The notes under the pieces were generated by a model. That model was not told where the DNA came from. It worked only from the letters and a program-made list of their open reading frames with translations, and ran no database searches. A stretch of 64,000 bases of DNA, from contig NZ_QNQZ01000005.1 of NCBI RefSeq assembly GCF_003390935.1, positions 248,001 through 312,000 on the forward strand, written 5' to 3'. This document shows, piece by piece, positions 27,133-35,707 of this stretch; the stretch's first letter is position 1, and each line of letters opens with the position of its first letter. The position numbers and the translations under genes were made by a program. The stretch is from Lewinella sp. IMCC34191 (GTDB lineage: Bacteria > Bacteroidota > Bacteroidia > Chitinophagales > Saprospiraceae).

Positions 27133-29249
27133 AGGCCACGCCCGTAGTCGGCTTAGTTGGCAATCCGAACAGCGGCAAGTCTTCCCTCTTTAATGTCCTG
27201 ACCGGTCTGCGACAGCGGATCGGCAACTTCCCCGGCGTAACCGTGGAAAAGAAAGCCGGTATGCTGAAGCTGCCGGGACTGCCGACGATCGAACTCATCG
27301 ATTTTCCCGGTGCCTACAGCTGTTACCCGACCAGTCTGGATGAGCGGCTTGTCGTTCAGGAGCTGACCAATCCCGAAGGCGAACTGTTCCCCGATGCCAT
27401 TCTCTACGTGGCCGACATCACCAAGCTGGATAAGCACCTGCTGCTGTTCACCCAGCTCCGCGATCTCGACTTGCCCATGATTCTGGTGCTGAACATGGCC
27501 GACCTGATGGAAAGCGACGGCCTGACGGTGGACATCCCTACCCTGAGCAAAAAACTCGGCGTGCCCGTTATCCCGGTGAGTAGCCGCGATCATCGGGGTA
27601 TCGGCGAACTCAAGGAGGCTATTGCCGGCCTGCTGCGTGAGCCGGATGCCTTTCGGCCCCGCCAGCCTTTCTACGAGCCCGCGGCCAGTGCGCGCGACGT
27701 CCTGGCGGAACTACGCCAGGAACTCCCGGCGCGTAACGACTACCATGCTTTGCTGTTGGCGCACCACGCTCCCTGGCTCAAGCATATCCCGGAACAAACG
27801 CGCCACCACGTGCAGGAGGCCCGCGTCCGCCACGGCTTTCATAGCCTGCGGGCCCAAGTCGAGGAGACGATGGACCGCTACAACTCCTTCGAACCCATCG
27901 TCCGGGATACGGTCCGTCATGCCGGCGATAACGATTCGCTCAGCGACCGAATTGACAGCATTGTCACGCATCCCATTGCGGGCCCCCTCATTTTCGTAGT
28001 ACTGATGCTCCTGCTGTTTCAGGCCTTATTCGCCTGGGCAAGTATTCCCATGGACCTGATCGAATGGACGTTCGGCACCCTCGGCGATACGGTCCGGCAG
28101 ACGCTACCCGCCGGTTGGTTTACCGACCTGTTGGTCGACGGCATCATCGCCGGACTGGGCGGCGTGCTGGTCTTCGTGCCGCAGATCGCGATCCTTTTCT
28201 TCTTTATCGCCATCCTCGAGGAAGTCGGCTATCTGGCCCGTGCCGCGTACATGTTCGACAGCCTGATGCAGCGCTTTGGGCTCAACGGTCGCTCGGTGGT
28301 CGCCCTGGTGAGTGGACACGCCTGTGCCATTCCGGCCATCATGAGTACCCGGACCATTGCCAATTGGAAGGAGCGGTTACTCACCATTCTGGTGACACCC
28401 CTCACCTCCTGCTCGGCCCGCATCCCGGTGTACGTTATCCTGATTTCCTTCGCGGTACCCCAGGTGGCCTACCTCAACGGGCTGATTAGTCTGCAAGGAT
28501 TGGCCTTCGCCGGGCTGTATTTCCTAGGTATTACCGGGGCTATGCTCTCGGCCCTGGCCTTCAAATACGTACTCGACACGCCGGAGCGAAGTTTCCTCAT
28601 GCTGGAGCTACCGGAATACCGCGTGCCGGTGTGGCGTAACGTAGGGACTACCGTGTGGCAAAAGTCCAAAACCTTCGTGGTCGAGGCCGGCAAGATCATC
28701 ATGATCATCAGCGTAATTCTCTGGGCGGCCTCTACCTACGGACCGCCCGAGGACATGGCAGCGGCGAACAGATTGGCGAGCGACAAAGCGCAGGAATTAA
28801 GCCTCTCGGAAGACGATGCCGCGGACCTGATTGCCTCCGAACGACTGGAAGCAAGCTACGCGGGCCATCTCGGCAAATTCATCGAGCCGGTGATCAAGCC
28901 GCTGGGTTACGACTGGAAAATCGGCATTGCCCTACTGACGAGTTTCGCGGCCCGCGAGGTCTTCGTGGGTACCATGGCCACCATTTACAGCATTGGGAGT
29001 ACGGACGACGAGTTCCGCATCCGGGAGCGCCTCGCCGAGGAACGCGACCCGGAAACCAATGAAATGGTCTATAACCCCGCGACGGCCTGGAGCCTGTTGA
29101 TATTTTACGTCTTCGCGATGATGTGCATGTCGACCCTGGCCGTCACGCGACGGGAAACGAACAGCTGGAAATGGCCGGTCGTACAGTTCGTATTCATGAC
29201 GGCCATTGCGTACGTGGGGGCCATGGTGGTTTATCAGGTACTGGCCTGA
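27114..29249 (+). CDS. feoB: Ferrous iron transporter FeoB
   Basis: A 711-residue inner-membrane Fe(II) transporter with an N-terminal GTPase. The G1 motif is GNPNSGKSS, G3 DFPGAYS and G4 NMADL. The helical spacer precedes the membrane domain, which has two Gate segments (AILEEVGYLARAAYMFD, SCSARIPVYVILISFAVPQV) and the C-terminal LLTSFAAREVFVGTMATIYS. ATG 27114 is chosen; an earlier in-frame ATG at 27084 would deepen the feoA overlap. It forms an operon with feoA; no FeoC is present. All key motifs are intact. Confidence 0.96.
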   Translation: MHNGQIKATPVVGLVGNPNSGKSSLFNVLTGLRQRIGNFPGVTVEKKAGMLKLPGLPTIELIDFPGAYSCYPTSLDERLVVQELTNPEGELFPDAILYVADITKLDKHLLLFTQLRDLDLPMILVLNMADLMESDGLTVDIPTLSKKLGVPVIPVSSRDHRGIGELKEAIAGLLREPDAFRPRQPFYEPAASARDVLAELRQELPARNDYHALLLAHHAPWLKHIPEQTRHHVQEARVRHGFHSLRAQVEETMDRYNSFEPIVRDTVRHAGDNDSLSDRIDSIVTHPIAGPLIFVVLMLLLFQALFAWASIPMDLIEWTFGTLGDTVRQTLPAGWFTDLLVDGIIAGLGGVLVFVPQIAILFFFIAILEEVGYLARAAYMFDSLMQRFGLNGRSVVALVSGHACAIPAIMSTRTIANWKERLLTILVTPLTSCSARIPVYVILISFAVPQVAYLNGLISLQGLAFAGLYFLGITGAMLSALAFKYVLDTPERSFLMLELPEYRVPVWRNVGTTVWQKSKTFVVEAGKIIMIISVILWAASTYGPPEDMAAANRLASDKAQELSLSEDDAADLIASERLEASYAGHLGKFIEPVIKPLGYDWKIGIALLTSFAAREVFVGTMATIYSIGSTDDEFRIRERLAEERDPETNEMVYNPATAWSLLIFYVFAMMCMSTLAVTRRETNSWKWPVVQFVFMTAIAYVGAMVVYQVLA

Positions 29250-29281
29250 CCCGGGTACTTTACCATAGGCAAAAGGCTGCT

Positions 29282-29289
29282 TACCTTTG
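29282..29289 (+). promoter_or_regulatory. -7 box close to the DUF4271 start codon
   Basis: TACCTTTG (TAnnTTTG) ends six bases before the ATG at 29296. If used, transcription would begin at or next to the start codon. Confidence 0.4.
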
Positions 29290-29295
29290 GACTCC

Positions 29296-30183
29296 ATGCC
29301 GAAGCGATTGCGCACCCTTTTGCTGTTCCTCTCCCTGTTGAACCTATCCGCCGGATTGCCGGCGCAGGGTAGCGACAATCCTTTCGAACTGATCGACCGG
29401 CTTCCGGAAGAGTCAACCGCTGACGCTCCGGTCGACACCTCCGACAATCCCTTCGAAGTGTACCCGGAGGAAGAGGCCGCCGAACCGGTTATCGGTAAGG
29501 CCCCCGTTGCCCCCGTCGAAGACCCGACCGATCCACAGCGCCGGTCGATCGTCTTCATCCACCTCCTGCTCGTCCTGTTGGTCACCAGTATGTGGGTGCT
29601 TTTCCGGGACCTGCTGCGCCAGTGCATGCGGGCCATCGCCAACGACAACGTAATGACCCAGTTGTACCGCCGGCGATCCGGGGGACAGATCAGCGCGCTC
29701 TGGATGTGTTACCTGTTTTTCCTGTTATCGGCGGGTTTTTTCCTCTACCTGGTCTCGCTGGAGTTCGGGCTGTCGCTCCCGATCAACGGCGTATGGGCCA
29801 GCTGGCTAACCTTCGCCCTGCTGGTTATGGGCGCGGTTGGGTTCAAACTGATCCTGCTGGGACTGGTGGGTCGTATCTACCCCCTGCGCAAAGAACTGAG
29901 CCGCTACACTTTTCTGCTGATGGTTTTCAGCATCCTGGTCGGGGTACTGTTGGTGCCCATCAATTTGCTCATCAGTTATGCGCCGGAAGACTACCGGCAT
30001 TTCTTCCTGATCGCCGGTTTGGTCGTCCTGGGTGTTGTGTATCTCCTGCACCTCGTCAGGGGGCTGTTCATCGCCAACTATTACGTCGGCAGCAGACCGC
30101 TTCATTTTTTGTTATATATTTGCACCATTGAAGTAGCACCTCTGCTACTCGTTTTCCGCTATTTGAGTAATTCCTTGGCTTAA
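29296..30183 (+). CDS. DUF4271 membrane protein
   Basis: A 295-residue protein with a signal peptide (cut near LPAQG), a low-complexity acidic segment carrying the repeated SDNPFE motif (about residues 27-50), and then some seven transmembrane helices (HLLLVLLVTSMWVLF first, FLLYICTIEVAPLLLVFRYL last). This is the pattern of DUF4271, which in Bacteroidota commonly sits directly upstream of hemD, as here. Function unknown. The ATG at 29296 is chosen over an in-frame TTG three codons upstream. Confidence 0.82.
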   Translation: MPKRLRTLLLFLSLLNLSAGLPAQGSDNPFELIDRLPEESTADAPVDTSDNPFEVYPEEEAAEPVIGKAPVAPVEDPTDPQRRSIVFIHLLLVLLVTSMWVLFRDLLRQCMRAIANDNVMTQLYRRRSGGQISALWMCYLFFLLSAGFFLYLVSLEFGLSLPINGVWASWLTFALLVMGAVGFKLILLGLVGRIYPLRKELSRYTFLLMVFSILVGVLLVPINLLISYAPEDYRHFFLIAGLVVLGVVYLLHLVRGLFIANYYVGSRPLHFLLYICTIEVAPLLLVFRYLSNSLA

Positions 30184-30230
30184 GTAGAAGCGTTTCCCCA
30201 ACTGCCCTCACCGGTTCACAACTTACCCCT

Positions 30231-31013
30231 ATGGCGGCTGAAAGTCAACCTTCACAGGAATCTTACAAACCCGTTCGTACCATCCTCGTGTCGCAGCCCG
30301 AGCCGGAGCGGAGCCCCTTTGCCAAGCTGGAGGAAAAATACGGTCTCCAGATAGACTGGCGTCCCTTTATCGAGGTAGAAGGGTTGACGGAGAAGGAATT
30401 CCGGAAGGAACGGATTCGCCCGGACGAATACACCGCGGTGATCTTCACTTCCAAACTGGCCATCGAGCACTTCTTCCGGTTGTGCAAGGCATTGCGCATC
30501 GAGATGAGCCAGGAAACCAAGTACTACTGCATGACGGAGGCGATCGCCAACTACCTGCAGAAGTTCATCGTCTACCGCAAGCGGAAGGTATTCTACGGCC
30601 AGCGGACCATCCAGGACCTGGCCCCGACGCTCAAGAAACACCGCAGCAAGGAGAAATTTTTACTCCCCTGCAGTAATCTGGGCTCGGAGTTCGTCTCCCA
30701 GTACCTGGAAGAAAACAACTTCGACTGGACGCCGGCCCTGATGTACCGGACGATATCCTCCGACCTCAGCGACCTGACCGAAGTTTACTACGACATCATC
30801 ATCTTCTATTCCCCGCTGGGCATCGATTCGCTGTACGAGAACTTCCCGGATTTTAAGCAGAAGGACACCCGACTGGCGGTGGCGGGCCGCAAGACGACGG
30901 CCGCCGTGGAAAAGCACGGACTGACGGTCAACATCGCACCCAGCCCCCCCGAAGTGCCGAGCATGGGCATGGCTCTGGAGAACTACCTTAAGAAGTCGAA
31001 CAAGAAGCAGTAG
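30231..31013 (+). CDS. hemD: Uroporphyrinogen-III synthase
   Basis: A 260-residue cytoplasmic enzyme that cyclises hydroxymethylbilane to uroporphyrinogen III in haem biosynthesis. HemD proteins are poorly conserved. Supporting segments are VRTILVSQPEPERSPFAKL, AVIFTSKLAIEHFF (the family has VFTSxxAV), KFLLPCSNLGSEFVSQYL, IIFYSPLGIDSLYENF and LAVAGRKTTAAVEKHGLTV (the family has IGxxTAxAxxxxG). The DUF4271 neighbour supports it. The Nudix gene starts immediately after the stop, so they are co-transcribed. Another haem gene, hemB, is 20 kb away on the other strand. Confidence 0.85.
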   Translation: MAAESQPSQESYKPVRTILVSQPEPERSPFAKLEEKYGLQIDWRPFIEVEGLTEKEFRKERIRPDEYTAVIFTSKLAIEHFFRLCKALRIEMSQETKYYCMTEAIANYLQKFIVYRKRKVFYGQRTIQDLAPTLKKHRSKEKFLLPCSNLGSEFVSQYLEENNFDWTPALMYRTISSDLSDLTEVYYDIIIFYSPLGIDSLYENFPDFKQKDTRLAVAGRKTTAAVEKHGLTVNIAPSPPEVPSMGMALENYLKKSNKKQ

Positions 31014-31655
31014 ATGCAGCAGCCCGATGGGGGCTTCGCCTACCTGGATCGTATCCGTCAGTGCCTCCGGGCCGGTGACCTGCCCGGTTATGCCTCTCAG
31101 AAAACCATGGGCCACAAGCTGCGACAGCCCCACCAGGAGGCTCCGCCCGACGCGCGTTTGGCATCCGTGCTGGCGCTCTTCTATCCGATCGAGACCCAAT
31201 TACGCCTGCTCTTCATTCAACGGACCAGCCCTCCCGGCGACCGGCACGGGGGCCAGGTATCCTTTCCCGGCGGCTCCGCCGATCCGGAAGACGCGTCCCC
31301 GGCCGCTACCGCGCTGCGGGAGGCGGCGGAGGAAGTGGGGGTGCCGGCTTCCACCGTGACGCTGCTGGGTAAACTCACCCCCCTGTATATCCCGATCAGT
31401 AATTTCCTGGTTCACCCCTTCGTCGGTTACACGCCCCAGCGACCCGACTTCGTGCTGCAGGCCAGCGAGGTCCAACGCATACTCGAACTGCCCTTCGCCG
31501 GCTTCTACGCCGACGATGCCGTGGCCTACCGCGACAAGAAGCTGTACAACGGCATGATCCTGAAGGAAGTGCCCCACTGGGAAGTGGCGGGGGAGTCCGT
31601 TTGGGGCGCTACGGCTATGATGGTGGGGGAACTGGTGGAGATGGGGAGGAGGTAG
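31014..31655 (+). CDS. Nudix hydrolase, probable CoA pyrophosphatase
   Basis: A 213-residue Nudix hydrolase. The segment HGGQVSFPGGSADPEDAS leads into the Nudix box, whose core is REAAEEVGV. The GQVSFPGG string just before the box is typical of the CoA pyrophosphatase (NudL/YeaB) group, which cleaves CoA to phosphopantetheine and 3',5'-ADP. The ATG follows the hemD stop with no gap. Substrate specificity is inferred from that signature. Confidence 0.88.
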   Translation: MQQPDGGFAYLDRIRQCLRAGDLPGYASQKTMGHKLRQPHQEAPPDARLASVLALFYPIETQLRLLFIQRTSPPGDRHGGQVSFPGGSADPEDASPAATALREAAEEVGVPASTVTLLGKLTPLYIPISNFLVHPFVGYTPQRPDFVLQASEVQRILELPFAGFYADDAVAYRDKKLYNGMILKEVPHWEVAGESVWGATAMMVGELVEMGRR

Positions 31656-31768
31656 TACGGTAGTAACCGGCGTTACCGGTTGTTAGTACGGTAGTCGGCT
31701 GGCTGCGCCATCCGGGGTAGTACGGTCGGCATTCAGGGGGCCTTGCTTCGCTCGGCCGGTGTGCATGG
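31656..31768. repeat. Short GTAGTACGGTAG repeats
   Basis: Four occurrences of TAGTACGG, three of them within GTAGTACGGTAG-like strings (from 31653, 31685 and 31718), alternate with small palindromes such as CCGGcgttaCCGG and CTTGCTTCGCTCGG. The style matches the GTAG-flanked hairpin cluster at 11360-11715. Confidence 0.55.
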
Positions 31769-32221
31769 TCAGGCTATCGACTCGATGTTAGCGGCAAACC
31801 ACTGGCGACAGGCTTCGAGGGGGACTTGGCCGGCGGCTACGGCTAGGGTGAATCGGTATACGTGATCGTCGTGTCCAAGACGCGCATCCGGCCACAGTTT
31901 GTCTTGGTACGTGACAGGTTGCAAGTCCTCCTTTAAACGATAGTCATTTATCATCAGAAACGCTAAGGCCGCCGCCAGCCCTGTTCGCTTATTTCCATCC
32001 TGGAAAGCGTGGTTACCAATAAGGTTGAACATATACAACGCCGCCTTATCGGATACCCGTGGGTAAAGCGGTTCACCGAACATTTCCGCTTGCACGGATT
32101 CCACCAGGTAGTCGATCGCTTCGGGATGCAGAGAATTATCCGGAGGTACAAAGTGGCCTCCGTGACGGGCAAGGGTGAGTTTATTCAGTCGAAAAATCTC
32201 CGGTTTAGTCAAGTAACGCAT
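31769..32221 (-). CDS. doc: Doc-type death-on-curing toxin (Fic superfamily)
   Basis: A 150-residue Fic-fold protein. The motif NHAFQDGNKRTG (about residues 70-81) matches the Doc catalytic loop HxFxDGNKR, which in Doc phosphorylates EF-Tu rather than AMPylating targets. Length is typical of Doc. The ATG at 32221 overlaps the antitoxin stop by one base (TGATG), a common toxin-antitoxin coupling. An alternative TTG one codon upstream is unlikely. Confidence 0.9.
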   Translation of the reverse strand: MRYLTKPEIFRLNKLTLARHGGHFVPPDNSLHPEAIDYLVESVQAEMFGEPLYPRVSDKAALYMFNLIGNHAFQDGNKRTGLAAALAFLMINDYRLKEDLQPVTYQDKLWPDARLGHDDHVYRFTLAVAAGQVPLEACRQWFAANIESIA

Positions 32222-32406
32222 CAAGCTAATGCCTTGAAGACGTCATCATAGCGATCAAAAATCTTTTCCGCAATGCTGTCAATGTCTATCGCCTCCGGAT
32301 CCTCTTGACCACGCGCATTTTCCGATTCCTTTCGGTTAAGTTCCTCCCGAACTACCTCCCGGATCAGCTTCTTTAGTTCTTCGGTCTGTTCTTGAGTAAA
32401 GGCCAT
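32221..32406 (-). CDS. Predicted antitoxin partner of Doc
   Basis: A 61-residue acidic, helical protein: amphipathic helix EQTEELKKLIREVVREELNR, a polar linker, then a second helix IAEKIFDRYDDVFKALA. It does not look like a canonical Phd/YefM antitoxin, whose N-terminus carries a DNA-binding beta-alpha fold. Antitoxin function is inferred from its size, its position directly before the toxin and the one-base overlap. Such a short second helix could occupy the Doc active-site groove as Phd's tail does. Confidence 0.7.
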   Translation of the reverse strand: MAFTQEQTEELKKLIREVVREELNRKESENARGQEDPEAIDIDSIAEKIFDRYDDVFKALA

Positions 32407-32480
32407 GTCGTTCGCATTGAATTAGGGTCAGAACGCGGCCTGCAATTTGAAAGTTGCTCCTCTCCTGCCCTCCGCCGCCC

Positions 32481-33170
32481 CTATATCTCCGCGTCGTGGC
32501 GGGAAGCGTATCCCTCCGAATGGCGGGGGACGGCGTGGGTAGCGCGGAAATAGAAACCGCCAAGTACGCCGAAGACAAAGCCGCCGATGTGGGCCCACCA
32601 AGCGATACCGGTACCCGCACTCTCCTCCAGCGTGGCGAAGCCCGCGGCCGATTGCTGGTAGAACCAGAATCCCAGGAAAATGAAGGCGGGTACCTGTACG
32701 CGGAAGAAGAAGAAGTAACCGCGTACCCGGCTGCGGGGAAACATGACGATGTAGGCACCCATGACGGCGGATAGCGCTCCGCTGGCTCCAACGGCCGGAA
32801 TGGGGCTGCCGGCATTGAAGTACATATGGCAAAGGCCGGCGGCAATGCCGCCCAGAAAGTAGAAGATCACGAACTTGAGGCTGCCGATGGTGGCCTCGAT
32901 GTTATCGGCGAAGATCCACATGTACAACATGTTGCCGATGAGGTGCAGCCAGCTGCCGTGCAGGAACATGCTGGTGATCAGGGTGTAATAGCCTTCCCCG
33001 GCCTCGATGCGCTGGGGAACCGTGCCCCACTCGTAGACGAAGGCCTGGCCGGCTTCCGGCCCGAGGCTGAACTGATAAGCGTAGATCAGCACGTTGAGCG
33101 CGATCAGCCCGTAGGCAAAGTGAGGGCGGTGACCGCCGCGGACCTGGTCGTCGCCGGTGGGGAAGAACAT
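32481..33170 (-). CDS. Rhomboid-family intramembrane serine protease
   Basis: A 229-residue membrane protein with about six transmembrane helices. Rhomboid motifs are MFLHGSWLHLIGNMLYMWIF (the conserved HxxxN region), the catalytic Ser in AVGASGALSAVMGAY and the catalytic His in WWAHIGGFVFGVLGG. These form the Ser-His dyad that cleaves substrates within the membrane. The gene stands alone between the toxin-antitoxin pair and a lipoprotein gene. Substrates are unknown. Confidence 0.95.
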   Translation of the reverse strand: MFFPTGDDQVRGGHRPHFAYGLIALNVLIYAYQFSLGPEAGQAFVYEWGTVPQRIEAGEGYYTLITSMFLHGSWLHLIGNMLYMWIFADNIEATIGSLKFVIFYFLGGIAAGLCHMYFNAGSPIPAVGASGALSAVMGAYIVMFPRSRVRGYFFFFRVQVPAFIFLGFWFYQQSAAGFATLEESAGTGIAWWAHIGGFVFGVLGGFYFRATHAVPRHSEGYASRHDAEI

Positions 33171-33305
33171 AGGGAGGGGGGGATTTACGATCGTTGATTT
33201 ACGAACTACGATTTACGATTGGCTGCCGCACGAGCATTGCACGGCCGGGCTGGCTCGCGGGCGGCCATCTCACCAGCCAAAATACTAACGAACTTAACCT
33301 CTACC

Positions 33306-33704
33306 CTATTCGACGGCACGAACCACCAGCCGGTAAGGCTCCGGGACATCCACGGCGGCATCCGGGTAGGGATCGAGCCGGAGAAGCTGCAGCGGACCGG
33401 CGTCCGTCGGAATGGCGTTGCCATCGATGGTGACGGACTCCTCCTGCCACTGGCCGCCGCGCATGACCCGTACGGCCACCACGGCCCGGCCGGCCTGGAT
33501 GCACTGGACGCCGCGCGGACACCGACTGTCTTCCAGTACGCTGACGAAAGTGAAAAAATCAGGCTGTTTGCGCTGGGTTCGGACCTGATCGGCTATTTGG
33601 AGCGTGATCGCCTCGGCCTTGGGTAGCACATAGGTCCCGTCGGGCAGTTTACGGCTGCAGGCGAGGCAGGTCAGGATGCCGCAGCATAGAAGTACCTGCC
33701 TCAT
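33306..33704 (-). CDS. Small hypothetical lipoprotein
   Basis: A 132-residue predicted lipoprotein (LTCLAC lipobox, Cys16). The mature part looks mainly beta, with a Cys pair in DSRCPRGVQCIQAG that may form a disulfide. Function is not recognised. Its ATG overlaps the stop of the upstream 33701-35173 gene by four bases (ATGA), so the two are translationally coupled. Confidence 0.75.
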   Translation of the reverse strand: MRQVLLCCGILTCLACSRKLPDGTYVLPKAEAITLQIADQVRTQRKQPDFFTFVSVLEDSRCPRGVQCIQAGRAVVAVRVMRGGQWQEESVTIDGNAIPTDAGPLQLLRLDPYPDAAVDVPEPYRLVVRAVE

Positions 33705-35173
33705 TTCGCGTCGTAGGTCATCTTCACGAGCCGGAGGCGGTTGCGGTGCTCGCTGGGGAGGATCAGCTCATTCGCCGCTACCTGTATGCCGTCGCGGAAG
33801 CGGAGGCGGAGTTCCAGGTCACGGGTATGGAAGAGGCTGTTGCGCAGGAATTCACCCCGGCCATTAAGCACGTATTCACTCACCGAGTTTTCGAAACGGA
33901 CCTCGTCATTGAAGAGAAAACGCAGGCGGGTAGGCGTTTCCAGCAGGAAGAAGCTGGAGTAAACGCCATTGTCATCCTGGCTATACTGCTTCTTGTGCAT
34001 GATGTTGCTCCAGTGGGGCGTACCGTCGGGGTTGACGGCGAATACGACAATCTCGTCGTAGTGGTAATCGATGAGTGACCGCCCTCCGTAGGTGTTGAGC
34101 ATCTGGGCCTGCGCGATGGATCCCCGGCGTTGCAGTTGACGGTCACGCTCGGTGATCATGACCATACCGCCGTCGCGTCGCAGCATGGCGTCCCGTACGG
34201 TCAGCTCGTTGATGCCGGGGCGCCGCTTGTTGAATTTGCGGCCTTCGACGTTGCGGACCAGATTGACGGGGAACTTCTGAAAGGTTGGGCGTAGTTCGTT
34301 GCGGGGATTGACCGGGTCGACCCATAGGTAAAAGTAGCCTTCCGCGCGGATGAAATCGCGGGTGGAATAGAGCCCCCCCGCCGCCAGACGCTTGTTAAGA
34401 TTATCGTACTTGAAGAAGACGTCGTAGGTCAGGCTATCGCCCAGGTTGACGTCCAGGACTTCCCGCGAACCGCCGTTAGCGTCGTGCACGTACACGTGGT
34501 AGCGGTGCTCCTTGCGGCGGCTTTTGAAGTTGTTTTCCAGGGCGATGAAGTACATGTCCCCGTCGTTGGCGATCTCGGCCTGCACGAAATCCTCTCCGAA
34601 GAAGAACTTATCGGGCTCGAGGGTACGGTCGTAGAGCAGGGTCATGCTATCCAGATCGATGCCCAGGTAGCGCGGCTTATCCTGCTGCTCGACGATGAGC
34701 ATGAGGGCTTTGGTTTCGTCTTCGGACAGGTAGATCTCCTCTTCCGGTGTTGTCATGAAGGTCCCGAAATCCTTCAGCGTAACGCTATCCTGCAAATTTC
34801 CGGCCGGATTGTAGCGATCGAGTTGGAGGTGATTGCGCCCGCGTTCACGGAATAAATAGAGAAGGTGGAAGCCGGTACCGTCCTGGGCGGTGATGGTTTC
34901 CAGGATCCGGATGTTGCGTCCCCGCAATTCGAGCTCCTTTTCCCACGATTCGTTCATGCTCCTGCCGTAGGCGGTCAGCGTCTGTTTACTTTCCCGGTCC
35001 TGGAGCAACAGGACCTGCCCGCCGAGCTTGCCGAGGAGGGTGTATTCCGTGTCGTTGCGCATGGGAATCTCATCGCTGACGGTGAGAACCTGCGCGCTCA
35101 TTCTGATGGGTAGAATGCCCAGGCAGAGGCCAAGCAATAGGATGAAGCAGCGGGTCGGAAGCGTACAAGGCAT
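33701..35173 (-). CDS. Secreted protein of unknown function
   Basis: A 490-residue exported protein with a signal peptide (ILLLGLCLGILPIRMSAQ). The mature part is rich in short beta repeats with polar turns, suggesting a beta-propeller (LTVSDEIPMRNDTEYTLLGK, YLGIDLDSMTLLYDRTL, DGTPHWSNIMHKKQYSQDDN). I recognise no catalytic motif and no T9SS sorting domain. Length and style recall uncharacterised Bacteroidota envelope proteins. ATG 35173 is chosen over an upstream in-frame start nine codons away because the signal peptide begins there. It is coupled to the small lipoprotein downstream. Confidence 0.75.
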   Translation of the reverse strand: MPCTLPTRCFILLLGLCLGILPIRMSAQVLTVSDEIPMRNDTEYTLLGKLGGQVLLLQDRESKQTLTAYGRSMNESWEKELELRGRNIRILETITAQDGTGFHLLYLFRERGRNHLQLDRYNPAGNLQDSVTLKDFGTFMTTPEEEIYLSEDETKALMLIVEQQDKPRYLGIDLDSMTLLYDRTLEPDKFFFGEDFVQAEIANDGDMYFIALENNFKSRRKEHRYHVYVHDANGGSREVLDVNLGDSLTYDVFFKYDNLNKRLAAGGLYSTRDFIRAEGYFYLWVDPVNPRNELRPTFQKFPVNLVRNVEGRKFNKRRPGINELTVRDAMLRRDGGMVMITERDRQLQRRGSIAQAQMLNTYGGRSLIDYHYDEIVVFAVNPDGTPHWSNIMHKKQYSQDDNGVYSSFFLLETPTRLRFLFNDEVRFENSVSEYVLNGRGEFLRNSLFHTRDLELRLRFRDGIQVAANELILPSEHRNRLRLVKMTYDAK

Positions 35174-35200
35174 GATGAAGCGGGGTGATGGAGTGATCAA

Positions 35201-35446
35201 CGAATCTCCGTACGGTGATAAGACGAAATTTTCACTTTCCAGGTTGTGACACCCTGCTTACCTAAGCCAGAATGCCGCGAAAAGCGGAAGAAAATACGGA
35301 GAGGATGTCAAAATTTGCGGACATTTATAGCCGAAGCTGCGGATTCAGGCCGTCCATCATCCCGTTCGGGTGACCATCCTTTTTCCAGCTTGGTGGCGGG
35401 ATGTCCCGTCGGTTTTTCCTACTCACCGGTAAGCCTGATAGTATAG
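35201..35446. other. Intergenic region
   Basis: No gene or strong structure is visible. It contains the upstream region of the secreted protein at 33701-35173 and, at its right end, the degraded beginning of the membrane-protein remnant. Confidence 0.4.
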
Positions 35447-35683
35447 TATACGGACAGGCTAGACAAGAACGCGCTCGTAGGCAGCAATACGCTGACCATC
35501 CTTGTAGCTAACCCCCTGGTTATTCTGCTCCTGCAATCCTATACCCAACCCTTGTTCGCGAATCTATCCGCGCCGGTGATGCTGCTTCTCGCTCTACTGC
35601 TGCTGACCGCCCTGGTCATAGCCGTGTGTTTGCTATATGATCGTATGGTGGATTGGATTAGTGCTAAAGTCAGCCGGGCGTAA
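35447..35683 (+). pseudogene. Remnant of a polytopic membrane protein
   Basis: From 35447 to the TAA at 35681 one frame reads 78 residues with two strong transmembrane helices (TILVANPLVILLLQS and APVMLLLALLLLTALVIAVC) and a basic end (DWISAKVSRA). There is no plausible start, and the frame is cut upstream by a TAG at 35444, before which FSYSPVSLIV continues the theme. It looks like the C-terminal end of a decayed membrane protein. The final DRMVDWIS resembles the end of acyltransferase-3 proteins, but that is a guess. Confidence 0.45.
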
Positions 35684-35707
35684 ACCAGCTTCTCGTATTT
35701 TCGGCTC

